NCBI RefSeq assembly: GCF_001509405.1
Contig: NZ_CP011502.1
Coordinates: 372,001 to 436,000, forward strand
Direction of reading: 5' to 3'
DNA length: 64,000 nt
Origin: Aeromicrobium erythreum
GTDB taxonomy: Bacteria > Actinomycetota > Actinomycetes > Propionibacteriales > Nocardioidaceae
Shown: piece by piece, positions 8,880 to 17,048 of the stretch
Position numbering within the stretch: position 1 is the stretch's first letter
How the letters are laid out: each line of letters opens with the position of its first letter
Notes under the pieces: model-generated
Seen by the model: only the letters and a program-made list of their open reading frames with translations
What the model was told of the DNA's origin: nothing
Databases searched by the model: none
Program-made: the position numbers and the translations under genes

Positions 8880-9545
8880 CCGAGCGGATCGGTCGGGCCG
8901 ACCCAGCACGGCCGCCGACGCCACGACCAGCGTCGCAAGACCCAGCCCCGCCACCAGGTGCCAGCGCAGCAGCAGCGCGCCGACTACCGCACCGAGCACG
9001 ATCAGGGCGACGACCGTCGCCTGCAGCGCCCGGCGCTGAGACCGTCCCGTGCCGAGGGCGAAGTCCGAGCCCAGGCCGATCAGCGTGTTCGTGACCGCGA
9101 CGGTGGACACGTCCGGCACTGCCACGTGCCGCGCCGCGGCCGCCTGCAGACCCATCGCGACGCCGAGCGTCGTCGTGGTCGTCGTCAGCGAAGCCCGGCC
9201 GACCGGCTCGACGACGAGCAGCAGCACGCCGAGCACCCCCAGGACGAGGGCGACCACCGCCAGCAGACCGGTGACGCGCCCGTTCCACCCGGGCGTCGAG
9301 CCTCGCACGACCCGGCCTCCCAGCGTCGTGCCGGCGAGGAAGCCGACGAGCGCCGCCGACGCCCCCACCACCGACAGGCCGGCCGCACCGGTGAGCGCCA
9401 GGCCCAGCAGGACGACGTTGCCCGTCATGTTGCCCGTGAACACGCGGTCGAGCCCGAGGTAGGAGACCGCGTCGACCACGCCCGTCGAGAACGTCAAAGC
9501 CATCAGCGCGGCGAGCTGGCGACGGTCGACGGGCACACGGTCCAC
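8877..9545 (-). CDS. YoaK/DUF1275 family integral membrane protein
   Basis: 222-residue hydrophobic protein with about six predicted transmembrane helices. It begins near VDAVSYLGLDRVFTGNMTGN, the signature opening of DUF1275 (YoaK) proteins, including the GNMTGN motif at the end of helix 1. The molecular function of this family is unestablished. The GTG at 9545 is chosen because GGGAGG lies 7-12 nt upstream; the reading frame continues upstream but without membrane character. The stop lies 10 nt before the galE start and carries its -10 box, so the two genes are adjacent but probably separately initiated. Confidence 0.85.
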   Translation of the reverse strand: MDRVPVDRRQLAALMALTFSTGVVDAVSYLGLDRVFTGNMTGNVVLLGLALTGAAGLSVVGASAALVGFLAGTTLGGRVVRGSTPGWNGRVTGLLAVVALVLGVLGVLLLVVEPVGRASLTTTTTTLGVAMGLQAAAARHVAVPDVSTVAVTNTLIGLGSDFALGTGRSQRRALQATVVALIVLGAVVGALLLRWHLVAGLGLATLVVASAAVLGRPDRSAR

Positions 9546-9600
9546 GGCGGCATCCTCCCACCAACGCGCGCCACGACCGATCTGCGGGCAGGATCGGGAC

Positions 9601-10083
9601 ATGACCTGGTTCACCGCCACCCGCACGTCCGAGGCAGTGGTGACGGCCGAGCAGCAACAGGTGTGGGACGTCCTCAACGACCCTGCCGAGGTCGCCCGGC
9701 TCACCCCGCTCGTGCGCCGCATCGAGGTCGACGGCGACCACTGGCGCTGGATCATGGAGGAGATCCCTGGTCTCGGCATCAGCCTCGCGCCGGCCTTCAC
9801 CGTGCTGATCGAGACCGACGAGCCGAGCTGCATCACGTTCACGCACGACCCGCCCGACGGCACCAAGGAACGGGCCGCCGTCGAGGGTTCCTACGGCCTC
9901 AGCCCGCACGAGCAGGGCACGCGGCTCGACATCGAGATCACCGTCCGCGTCGACCTTCCCCTCAGCAGGCTCGCCAAGCCCGCCGTGAAGGCCGCCATGG
10001 ACGGCGTGCTCGCCAGCATCGGCCGCGGCTTCGGTCGCAACCTCCTCGACCGCCTCGACGCCGACCAGGTCGACGTCGGCTGA
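9601..10083 (+). CDS. SRPBCC (START-like) family protein
   Basis: 160-residue single-domain protein with the helix-grip organisation of polyketide-cyclase/SRPBCC proteins: an opening strand, a DPAEVARLTPLVRRIEV helix-strand, central strands (GLSPHEQGTRLDIEITVRV) and a long C-terminal helix around residues 120-155. Such domains form a deep hydrophobic pocket for lipid-like or aromatic ligands; the ligand here is unknown. CAGGAT lies 6 nt before the ATG, a degenerate leaderless promoter. It diverges from the DUF1275 gene and its 3' end abuts the repeat array. Confidence 0.75.
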   Translation: MTWFTATRTSEAVVTAEQQQVWDVLNDPAEVARLTPLVRRIEVDGDHWRWIMEEIPGLGISLAPAFTVLIETDEPSCITFTHDPPDGTKERAAVEGSYGLSPHEQGTRLDIEITVRVDLPLSRLAKPAVKAAMDGVLASIGRGFGRNLLDRLDADQVDVG

Positions 10084-10113
10084 CACCCGGCCCGCGCCGG
10101 GCCGTTGCCGGGG

Positions 10114-11280
10114 GGTCTCGATGCGTCAGGACTTCGCAAGCTCGTCCTGACTACTCGACCAGCGGAAGGTCTCGATACGCGGCACGACGCTCCTTCGTCG
10201 CGCGTGCCGCTACTCGACCAGCGGGAGGTTTCGCTGGTCGAGTAGTCGACGCTGCGACGGAGGAGCTGGCGGAGACGTATCGAGACCACTCCACGCGGTC
10301 GCTGGGGGTTGGTCCGCGCTGGGCCGTTGCGGGGTGGTCTCGATACGCAAGGACTTCGCAAGCTCGTCCCTGCTACTCGACCAGCGGAAGGTCTCGATAC
10401 GCGGCACGACGCTCCTTCGTCGCGCGTGCCGCTACTCGACCAGCGGGAGGTATCGGTGGTCGAGTAGTCGACGCTGCGACGGAGGAGCTGGCGGAGACGT
10501 ATCGAGACCACTCCGCGCGGTCGCTGGGGGTTGGTTCGCGCTGATCCGTTGCCGGGTGGTCTCGATACGCGGCACGGCGCTCCTTCGTCGCGCGTGCCGC
10601 TACTCGACCAGCGGGAGGTTTCGCTGGTCGAGTAGTCGACGCTGCGACGGAGGAGCTGGCGGAGACGTATCGAGACCACTCTGGGCTGTCGCTGGGGGTT
10701 GGTTCGCGCTGGGCCGTTGCGGGGTGGTCTCGATACGTCAGGACGTCGCAAGCTCGTCCTGACTACTCGACCAGCGGAGGGTTCCGCTGGTCGAGTAGCG
10801 CGGAGCCGCGACGAAGGAGCGTGCTCCGGGCGTATCGAGACCACTCTGGGCTGTCGCTGGGGGTTGGTTCGCGCTGGGCCGTTGCCGGGTGGTCTCGATA
10901 CGCGGCACGACGCTCCTTCGTCGCGCGTGCCGCTACTCGACCAGCGGGAGGTATCGGTGGTCGAGTAGTCGACGCTGCGACGGAGGAGCTGGCGGAGACG
11001 TATCGAGACCACTCTGGGCTGTCGCTGGGGGTTGGTTCGCGCCGGGCCGTTGCCGGGTGGTCTCGATACGTCAGGACTTCGCAAGCTCGTCCTGACTACT
11101 CGACCAGCGGAGGGGTCCGTTGGTCGAGTAGCGCGGGGCCGCGACGAAGGAGCGTGCTCCGGGCGTATCGAGACCACTCTGGGCTGTCGCTGGGGGTCGG
11201 TTCGCGCTGGGCCGTTGCCGGGTGGTCTCGATACGCGGCACGACGCTCCTTCGTCGCGCGTACCGCTACTCGACCAGCGG
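10114..11280. repeat. Array of 15 REP-like inverted/direct elements
   Basis: Each unit of about 52-59 bp has fixed ends, GGTCTCGATACG and CTACTCGACCAGCGG, around a self-complementary core. Plus-orientation copies: 10114-10165, 10168-10224, 10336-10387, 10390-10446, 10558-10614, 10726-10777, 10891-10947, 11059-11110, 11224-11280. Minus copies: 10232-10287, 10454-10509, 10622-10677, 10784-10842, 10955-11010, 11117-11175. Cores differ: TCAGGAC...GTCCTGA in some, CGGCACGACGC...CGTGCCG in others. A 48-nt spacer containing GTCGCTGGGGGTTGGTTCGC recurs between minus and plus units, so the array grew by tandem duplication. It fills the gap between two convergent genes and ends 8 nt from the second. 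The frames through it encode no protein. Confidence 0.9.
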
Positions 11281-11288
11281 TGAGCTGG

Positions 11289-12416
11289 TCAGTCGACGAG
11301 GCCTCGGGCGGCGAGGATGGGGCGGACGCCCTCGGCGAACCAGTAGGCCTCCTCGACGTGGGGGTAGCCGGAGAGGACGAACTCCTCGATGCCGAGGTCG
11401 GCGTACTCGCCGATGAGGTCGGCGACCTCGCCGTGGCTGCCCACGAGAGCAGTGCCCGCGCCGCTGCGCACCAGACCGACGCCGGCCCAGAGGCCGGGGT
11501 GCACCTCGAGGCTGCGCGCGTCGGTCGGGGCGACGCCGCCGTGCAGCTCGCGCATCCGACGCTGGCCCTCCGACTCGCTGCCGGCCAGGGCCTGCTGCGC
11601 CTTCGCGACGTCGGCCGGGTCGAGCTCGGTGAGCATCCGGTCGGCGACCGCCCACGCCTCCTCGCTGGTGTCGCGGCTGATGGTGTGCAGGCGGATGCCG
11701 AACCGCACCTGTCGGCCCTCGTCGTCGGCGAGCTTGCGGATCCAGGCGATCTTCTCCGCGACGGCCTCCGGCGCCTCGCCCCACGTCAGGTAGGTGTCGA
11801 CCTGGCGGGCGGTCACCGGTCCGGCCGCGGCCGACGAGCCGCCGAGGTAGATGGGCGGGACCGTGCCGGGCTTGCGGGTGCGCGCGTCCTGCACGTCGTA
11901 GTAGTCGCCGGAGTACGTCGAGCCCGCGTCCGTGAACGCCGCCCGGAAGACCTCGAGGAACTCCTCGGCGCGGTGGTAGCGGTCGTCCTTCGTCACCTGG
12001 TCGCCGAAGCGCAGCTGCTCCGACGGGTCGCCACCGACGACGACGTTCAGCAGCAGCCGGTCGCCGGAGATGCGCTGGAAGGTCGACGACATCTGGGCGA
12101 GCAACGTCGGGCTGATGAGCCCGGGCCGCAGCGCGACCATGAACTTGAGTCGCTCGGTGTGCGCGAGGAGGGCCGACGTCACCACCCACGCGTCCTCGCA
12201 GGGCGTGCCCGTGGGCGTCAGCACGCCCTCGAAGCCGAGCCGCTCCGCCGTGCGCGCGACGTCGACGAGGTAGTCGAGGTCGGGCTCGCGGTAGCGGCCG
12301 GCGGTGTTCTCCGGTCCTCCGCCGCGGGCGACGTCGGCGGGAAGGGAGTGGCCGCCGCCGACCAGGGAGCGGCTGTCGCCGGTGGTGGGCAGGAACCAGT
12401 GGAAGGACAGGCTCAT
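11289..12416 (-). CDS. ssuD: FMNH2-dependent alkanesulfonate monooxygenase (SsuD/MsuD type)
   Basis: 375-residue bacterial-luciferase-like TIM-barrel enzyme, close to the 381 residues of E. coli SsuD, which uses FMNH2 and O2 to cleave alkanesulfonates to aldehyde and sulfite. Family features are the start SFHWFLPTTGDSR, the EPDLDYLVDVARTAERLGFEG helix, GDRLLLNVVVGGDP, DRYHRAEEFLEV and PIYLGGSSAAA. FMNH2 would come from the flavin reductase encoded at 17049-17537. It is the last gene of a minus-strand sulfur cluster, separated from the others by a hairpin (12488-12554). MsuD (methanesulfonate-specific) is equally possible and would complete the sulfone pathway started by the SfnG-like enzyme. 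Confidence 0.82.
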   Translation of the reverse strand: MSLSFHWFLPTTGDSRSLVGGGHSLPADVARGGGPENTAGRYREPDLDYLVDVARTAERLGFEGVLTPTGTPCEDAWVVTSALLAHTERLKFMVALRPGLISPTLLAQMSSTFQRISGDRLLLNVVVGGDPSEQLRFGDQVTKDDRYHRAEEFLEVFRAAFTDAGSTYSGDYYDVQDARTRKPGTVPPIYLGGSSAAAGPVTARQVDTYLTWGEAPEAVAEKIAWIRKLADDEGRQVRFGIRLHTISRDTSEEAWAVADRMLTELDPADVAKAQQALAGSESEGQRRMRELHGGVAPTDARSLEVHPGLWAGVGLVRSGAGTALVGSHGEVADLIGEYADLGIEEFVLSGYPHVEEAYWFAEGVRPILAARGLVD

Positions 12417-12487
12417 GCCTCGAGAATGACCCGGCCCCCTCCGCCCGGCAGGCGGTCCCACATGCCGGACACCGCCTGCCTCCCTCC

Positions 12488-12554
12488 CCCGCTGACCGTG
12501 ACGTTTGCGGGACAGATCGTCGGGATCCGCCCCGCAAACGTCACGGTCAGCGGG
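12488..12554. repeat. Long hairpin element (family copy 1)
   Basis: A perfect 24-bp inverted repeat (12488-12511 with 12531-12554) with core CGCTGACCGTGACGTTTGCG and a 19-nt loop, flanked by C-rich and G-rich tracts. A near-identical hairpin lies at 18484-18552. It sits between the SfnC-like gene and ssuD and may act as terminator or RNA processing site. Confidence 0.8.
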
Positions 12555-12573
12555 AAGGGGGAGGGAAAGGGGG

Positions 12574-13758
12574 TCAGACCTGGGCGCTGCGGGGCGGTGG
12601 GGTGCCCGCGACCGCCCAGCGGCCGAGGTGCTGCAGCTTCCAGCGCACGGGGTCGTGCAGCGTGTGGGTGCGGGCGTTGCGCCAGTGCCGGTCGTGCGCG
12701 CCGGTCGCCGTGCCGCGGGCGGCGGAGCGGGTGCCGCCCAGATCGAAGGCCGCCGAGGTGACGTCGAGCGCGGCTCGGTCGGCCAGGACCTTCGCCGCCG
12801 CGGTGGCCAGCGACGCCTCGGTGGCAGCGTCGTCCGACGGCTCGCGCCAGGTGGCGTCGACGGCACGGGCCGCGACCTCGAGCGCAGCCTCGGCGGCGCG
12901 CACCGCCACCTCGAGCTCGCCGTAGCGCTGCACGAGCAGCGGGTCGTCCTCCGGCCGATCGACCCCGGCCTCGAACCACGGCCGCGACGACGTACGGGTG
13001 AAGGCCGCGGCGTCGGTGAGGGCGCCCCGGGCGATGCCGACGTCGATCGCCGCGTGCAGCAGCTGCGCGAACGCGCCGTAGCCGTACGGCCCGCTGATCG
13101 CGGTGGCCCGTGGTGCGACGTGGTCCAGCGGCACGCGGACCGCGTCGAGGCGCACCGTGCCGCTGGCGGTCGTGCGCTGGCCGAGCGCGTCCCAGTCGTC
13201 GATCACGCCGACGCCCGGGGTGTCGGCGGGCAGGAACGCGATCCGGTCCTCGCCGTCGCGGTCGCGCGCGAGCACGGCGAGCCAGTCGGCCAGCACGCTG
13301 CCCGTGGCGTAGAACTTCTCACCGTCGACCACCGCCCAGCCGTGGTCGTCGAAGCGGACCCGCGTGCTGATGTCGGTGACGGTCGCGCCGCCCCGCTCGG
13401 ACTGCGCGTTGGCCACGCGGGCGCCCCCGAGGACGTCCGCGAACAGTCGGTCGCGCAGACCGGTCGACCCCGCCAGCTCGGCCAGCCGCAGGTACACGAA
13501 GTGGCTCTGCGGCACCTGGGCGACGTTGGGGTCGACCGTCGCCAGCAGACGCACCAGCTCGACCGCCTCGGCCGCCCCGCCGCCCGGCCCGCCGTGCGAC
13601 GTCGGCACCGTGACCGCGAGGACGCCGAGCGACGACAGCAGGTCGAGCTCGGCCCGCGGCAGGGTGCGCTCGCGGTCACGCTCGGCCGCGCCCGCGGCGA
13701 TGGCGGGAAGGTGCTCGACGACCGACCCGACGAGCTCGGACGGCAGGGTGGCGCTCAC
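12574..13758 (-). CDS. SfnC/DszC-like flavin-dependent monooxygenase (acyl-CoA dehydrogenase fold)
   Basis: 394 residues with the acyl-CoA dehydrogenase fold, but carrying the C-terminal HWRNARTHTLHDPVRWK signature seen in the DszC/SfnC branch, where a reduced-flavin hydroperoxide oxidises sulfur compounds. Central FMN-binding segments such as ANAQSERGGATVTD and VVDGEKFYATG are visible. The GTG start at 13758 overlaps the osmC stop by 4 nt (GTGA), so translation is coupled. Context (SfnG-like, SsuD-like and a flavin reductase) supports a role in organosulfur oxidation. The exact substrate is unknown; a true acyl-CoA dehydrogenase is less likely given the missing catalytic-Glu loop motif of that family. 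Confidence 0.78.
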   Translation of the reverse strand: MSATLPSELVGSVVEHLPAIAAGAAERDRERTLPRAELDLLSSLGVLAVTVPTSHGGPGGGAAEAVELVRLLATVDPNVAQVPQSHFVYLRLAELAGSTGLRDRLFADVLGGARVANAQSERGGATVTDISTRVRFDDHGWAVVDGEKFYATGSVLADWLAVLARDRDGEDRIAFLPADTPGVGVIDDWDALGQRTTASGTVRLDAVRVPLDHVAPRATAISGPYGYGAFAQLLHAAIDVGIARGALTDAAAFTRTSSRPWFEAGVDRPEDDPLLVQRYGELEVAVRAAEAALEVAARAVDATWREPSDDAATEASLATAAAKVLADRAALDVTSAAFDLGGTRSAARGTATGAHDRHWRNARTHTLHDPVRWKLQHLGRWAVAGTPPPRSAQV

Positions 13759-14222
13759 GCGGCGAGCGGCTTCCGGGTCCAGCTGGAGCGGAAGTCCAGT
13801 CCGCTGCGCTGGAACAGCTGCGTGACGGGGCAGCGACGCTCCAGCTCGCTCACGAAGCGGTCGAACGTGGCCTCGTCGGCGTCGGTCTCGACCGTCGCGG
13901 TGACGCTCACGGCGCGGAAGTTCGCGTCGCCCTCGGCGCCGCCGACGAGCACCGACGGGTCGAGGTCGCCCTGGGCGTGGAACGTGAACGTGCCGAGCGC
14001 GATGTCGAGGTCCTTCGCGACCAGCGTGGCGGTGATCTGGTTGCACGACGTCAGGGCGCCGAGCGTGTACGCCAGCGGGCTCGGCGCGGCGTCGGCGCCG
14101 CCGAACGCCGGGTAGGTGTCGGCGTGGAAGACGTGGCCGTCCTCTCCGCCGACGGTCACCTTCTGCGCCACGCCGGTGCCGGTGCTGTCGACGACGAACG
14201 GGACGAGGGTGGTGGTGCTCAT
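13755..14222 (-). CDS. OsmC/Ohr-family peroxiredoxin-like protein
   Basis: 155 residues with the OsmC fold and its two redox cysteines, one in ALTSCNQIT (central helix) and one in ERRCPVTQLF (C-terminal part). OsmC proteins reduce organic hydroperoxides with thiols. Members encoded beside sulfonate and sulfone genes are common and may handle sulfur-derived or flavin-hydroperoxide by-products. The start ATG at 14222 is preceded by AGAGGA; an upstream in-frame ATG would add a proline-rich piece without homologous character. It is the first gene of a two-gene unit with the SfnC-like monooxygenase. An 8-bp inverted repeat lies 24-45 nt upstream. Confidence 0.82.
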   Translation of the reverse strand: MSTTTLVPFVVDSTGTGVAQKVTVGGEDGHVFHADTYPAFGGADAAPSPLAYTLGALTSCNQITATLVAKDLDIALGTFTFHAQGDLDPSVLVGGAEGDANFRAVSVTATVETDADEATFDRFVSELERRCPVTQLFQRSGLDFRSSWTRKPLAA

Positions 14223-14245
14223 GGGAGGTCCTCTCGGTGGGTGGA

Positions 14246-14267
14246 CCTCCACGATGCGCCGTGGAGG
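14246..14267. promoter_or_regulatory. Inverted repeat upstream of osmC (candidate operator)
   Basis: CCTCCACG (14246-14253) and CGTGGAGG (14260-14267) are separated by 6 nt. A dyad built from the similar word GTCCAC occurs upstream of the flavin reductase (17567-17579), suggesting a shared sulfur regulator. This is inference only. Confidence 0.4.
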
Positions 14268-14356
14268 ACCGCCGTGGGGGGCGTGTCGGTGGTCGGGCAG
14301 GTCTGCAGGGTGCCGCGAGTCGTGCTAGCCGGCTCCGGTTCCCGAGGAGGTGTGAA

Positions 14357-14395
14357 GAGGGCGGGCAGCCGGTGCGTGACCGGCCACCCGCCCTC
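14357..14395. terminator. Hairpin terminator between the second SfnC-like gene and osmC
   Basis: GAGGGCGGGCAGCCGGT (14357-14373) pairs with ACCGGCCACCCGCCCTC (14379-14395) around a 5-nt loop, with one mismatch. It lies 36 nt after the stop at 14431 on the minus strand. Confidence 0.75.
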
Positions 14396-14430
14396 GGCTC
14401 ATCGGCCGCCGACGTGCTGCGTCGGGCGGT

Positions 14431-15684
14431 TCACGTGTACCAGCTGGGCTCGGGGATCTTGCCGAGCAGCGCGTACTCGCCGACCTCGCGACGCTTGTAG
14501 GCGACGGGGTCGTGGAGGGTGTGGGTGCGGGCGTTGCGCCAGTACAGGTCGAGCCCGACCTTGTTGCTCGACGCCCGCGCGCCCGTCAGCTCGTAGATCT
14601 TCGTGCCGACCTCGAGGGCGATGTCGGTGGCGAGCTGCTTGACGGCCGCCACCCGCACGGCGACCTTGCCGCGCGCCTCGGGCGTCAGGTCCTCGCGGGG
14701 GGCGTGGAGCAGCGCCGAGATCTCGCGGCCGACGTCGTCGGCGAGCGCCTCGGCCGCCCACAGCTGCGACTGCAGCCGTCCATACCCCTCGAGGATGTAC
14801 CACTCCTCGGACGCACTGGCCTTGTCGTCGCCGCCGTAGGGCCAGGGTCGCGTGGTGGAGCGGGTGTAGGCGGTACCGGCCTTCAGACCGCCGCGGGCGA
14901 TGCCGAGGTAGAAGTTGCTGAAGACGAGCTGGATCGTCGGCAGGTTGAGCGTGCCGTAGACGAGCTCCACCTGCTCCTTGTCGACGTAGCCGGCCGCGGC
15001 CGACCACGGCACGCGCACGTCGGTGATGGTGACGCCGCCGGACTCGGTGAGCCGCTGACCGAGGTTGTCCCAGTCGTCGTGGAACACGATGCCGGGCTGC
15101 TGGCTCGGGACGATGGCGAAGATGTGCTTGTCGGTGCCCTCCAGCACGCCCTCGAGGACGGTGAGGTCGCTGACCTTCGAGCCGGTCGAGAACGACTTGC
15201 GACCGGTGAAGACGATCTCGTCGCCCTCGTCGCGGATGGTGAGGTCGTTGTCGCGGGGGTTGACCGCGCCGCCGAAGAACAGGTTGCCGGTCGTGTACAG
15301 CTCCTCGACGGCGGCGATCTGCTCGGGCGTGCCGACCAGGCGCACGGCCCAGGCCCACAGGTAGTGGTAGGCGAGGAGCTGGCCGATCGAGCCGTCGCCG
15401 GACGCGACCTCGCGCACGACCTGGTAGGCCAGGTCCCAGGTCTGGCCGGCGCCGCCGTGCTCGACGGGACCGAGCAGGGTGACGAGGCCGGCGTCCTTCA
15501 GCAGCTGGACCTCGACGGTGGGCACGGCCTGGGCGCGGTCGCGCTCGACGGCGTCCGCGGCCAGGATGCCGGCGACGTCGGAGGCGCGCTCGAGCCAACC
15601 GGCGGGGGTGGACGGTCGGGGCTCGTCGGCCCAGGGGGACGACTGGACGGCGTCCCGGACGGTCAGGTGGTCGGTGATGGACAT
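14431..15684 (-). CDS. sfnC: SfnC-type flavin-dependent monooxygenase
   Basis: 417 residues, acyl-CoA dehydrogenase fold. The C terminus carries YWRNARTHTLHDPVAYK, shared with the enzyme at 12574-13758 and diagnostic for the SfnC/DszC group; the N-terminal half shows GPVEHGGAGQTWDLAYQVV and GGAVNPRDNDLTIRD. In pseudomonads sfnC lies with sfnG in the dimethylsulfone operon. Here it is directly downstream of the SfnG-like gene, separated by a hairpin (15721-15750) that could modulate expression. The start ATG at 15684 follows a GGAACGGAG-type ribosome site. The substrate is probably a sulfone or sulfoxide intermediate, but this is not provable from sequence. Confidence 0.8.
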   Translation of the reverse strand: MSITDHLTVRDAVQSSPWADEPRPSTPAGWLERASDVAGILAADAVERDRAQAVPTVEVQLLKDAGLVTLLGPVEHGGAGQTWDLAYQVVREVASGDGSIGQLLAYHYLWAWAVRLVGTPEQIAAVEELYTTGNLFFGGAVNPRDNDLTIRDEGDEIVFTGRKSFSTGSKVSDLTVLEGVLEGTDKHIFAIVPSQQPGIVFHDDWDNLGQRLTESGGVTITDVRVPWSAAAGYVDKEQVELVYGTLNLPTIQLVFSNFYLGIARGGLKAGTAYTRSTTRPWPYGGDDKASASEEWYILEGYGRLQSQLWAAEALADDVGREISALLHAPREDLTPEARGKVAVRVAAVKQLATDIALEVGTKIYELTGARASSNKVGLDLYWRNARTHTLHDPVAYKRREVGEYALLGKIPEPSWYT

Positions 15685-15720
15685 AGGGTTGCTCCGTTCC
15701 TTGCGCTAGTGGGGAATGCC

Positions 15721-15750
15721 GCCCGCCGGGGTCTCGCCACCCCGGCGGGC
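15721..15750. terminator. Hairpin between sfnG-like and sfnC-like genes
   Basis: GCCCGCCGGGG (15721-15731) and CCCCGGCGGGC (15740-15750) form a perfect 11-bp stem with an 8-nt loop. On the minus strand it lies after sfnG and before sfnC, so it may lower downstream expression or protect the upstream mRNA. Confidence 0.65.
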
Positions 15751-15796
15751 ACTCCCGACGCGCGCCCCGGGTGGGCGCTGTCGGGGAGATCTGGTG

Positions 15797-16933
15797 TCAG
15801 GCGGTCGTCAGGGCGTCCTCGCCGAGCTGGCCGGACTCGACCGCCTGCGTCTCGAGCTCGCGGACGATCGGCAGCACCTTCTCGCCGAAGTACGCGATGT
15901 CCTCGAGGTAGTGCAGGAAGCCGAGCAGGAAGAGGTCGACGCCGCGCTTCTTGAACTCGACGATGCGGGTGGCCACCTGCTCGGGCGTGCCGATGAGGCC
16001 GGTGCGGAACCCGTCGTTGTACTGGACGAGGTCGCGGAAGGTCGAGTCCGCCCACATGCCCTTGCCGTCGCCGGTGCTGCTGCCGGCCTGCTGGACGGCC
16101 TGGCGGAAGCCCTCGACGGCCTCGGGGTTGGCCTTGGCGATGATCTCCTCGAGCACGTCGCGCGCCTCGGACTCGGTGTCGCGGGCGACGACGAAGCCGT
16201 TGAGGCCGAAGCGCACCTGGCCCTCGCGGCCCACGAGCGCCGCGTTCTGGTTGACCTCGAGGTACTGCTCGGTGAAGCCGTCGAGGTCCTTGCCGTTGGA
16301 GAAGTACCAGTCGGCGACGGTGCCGCCGTTGCGGCGGGCCGCGGTGGAGTTGCCGCCCTGGAAGATCTCGGGGTGCGGGCGGCCGGGCACGTCGACCGGT
16401 CCGGGCTTCAGCGTGAAGTCGTGGATGCGGTAGAAGTCGCCGCGGTGCTCGAAGCCCTCCTCGGTCCAGAGGCCGCGGAGCACGCGGATGAACTCCTCGC
16501 TGCGGCGGTAGCGCTCGTCGTGCTCGAGCCACGGCTCGCCGAGGCCCGTGAACTCGTCCTTGAACCAGCCCGACACGACGTTGACGGCGGCGCGGCCCCC
16601 GGAGATGTGATCGGCGGTAATGATCCACTTCGCGAGCACGGCCGGGTGCCAGAGGCCGGGGTGGACGGCGGCGATGACCTTCAGCTTCTCGGTCTGGGTG
16701 AGCAGGCCGAGGCTGAAGCTCGTCGACTCGTGCTGCTGGTCGGCGCCGTAGGAGGCGGTGTAGCGGACCTGGCTGAGCGCGTACTCGAAGCCGACCTGCT
16801 CGGCGAGCTGCGCGACCTTCACGTTGAAGTCGTAGCTCCAGTCGGTGCGCTGCTCGATGGTGCTGGTGACGAGTCCGCCGGAGACGTTGGGGACCCAGTA
16901 GGCGAACGTGAGGGGATCGGTGCTGATGGGCAT
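15797..16933 (-). CDS. sfnG: Dimethylsulfone monooxygenase (SfnG-like, FMNH2-dependent)
   Basis: 378-residue luciferase-like TIM-barrel monooxygenase. It opens FAYWVPNVSGGLVTSTIEQR and continues with VNVVSGWFKDEFTGLGEPW and LEHDERYRRSEEFIR, segments I recognise from Pseudomonas SfnG, which converts dimethylsulfone to methanesulfinate using FMNH2 and O2. The neighbours fit that pathway: a flavin reductase upstream, SfnC-like enzymes and an SsuD/MsuD-type sulfonate monooxygenase downstream, together releasing sulfite for cysteine synthesis. The ATG at 16933 follows AGGAAGGGG. Expression is presumably induced by sulfate limitation. Other alkanesulfonate-type substrates remain possible. Confidence 0.85.
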   Translation of the reverse strand: MPISTDPLTFAYWVPNVSGGLVTSTIEQRTDWSYDFNVKVAQLAEQVGFEYALSQVRYTASYGADQQHESTSFSLGLLTQTEKLKVIAAVHPGLWHPAVLAKWIITADHISGGRAAVNVVSGWFKDEFTGLGEPWLEHDERYRRSEEFIRVLRGLWTEEGFEHRGDFYRIHDFTLKPGPVDVPGRPHPEIFQGGNSTAARRNGGTVADWYFSNGKDLDGFTEQYLEVNQNAALVGREGQVRFGLNGFVVARDTESEARDVLEEIIAKANPEAVEGFRQAVQQAGSSTGDGKGMWADSTFRDLVQYNDGFRTGLIGTPEQVATRIVEFKKRGVDLFLLGFLHYLEDIAYFGEKVLPIVRELETQAVESGQLGEDALTTA

Positions 16934-17048
16934 GACGATGCAGCCCCTTCCTGGTGTGGGAGTGACGGAGTCAGGAGGTGGACGGTGTGGGTGGAGGTGT
17001 CAGGTGGTCGTCAGGCGCGACATCGGCGGGCGACGCGTGACGTGGTCA

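Noticed and set aside
10114-11280. Long open frames on both strands through the repeat array (up to several hundred codons)
   Set aside because: They consist of repeated peptides generated by the REP-like units in every frame, with no ribosome site or stable domain.
10114-11280. CRISPR array
   Set aside because: Repeats are inverted as well as direct, spacers are conserved instead of unique, and no cas gene is present.
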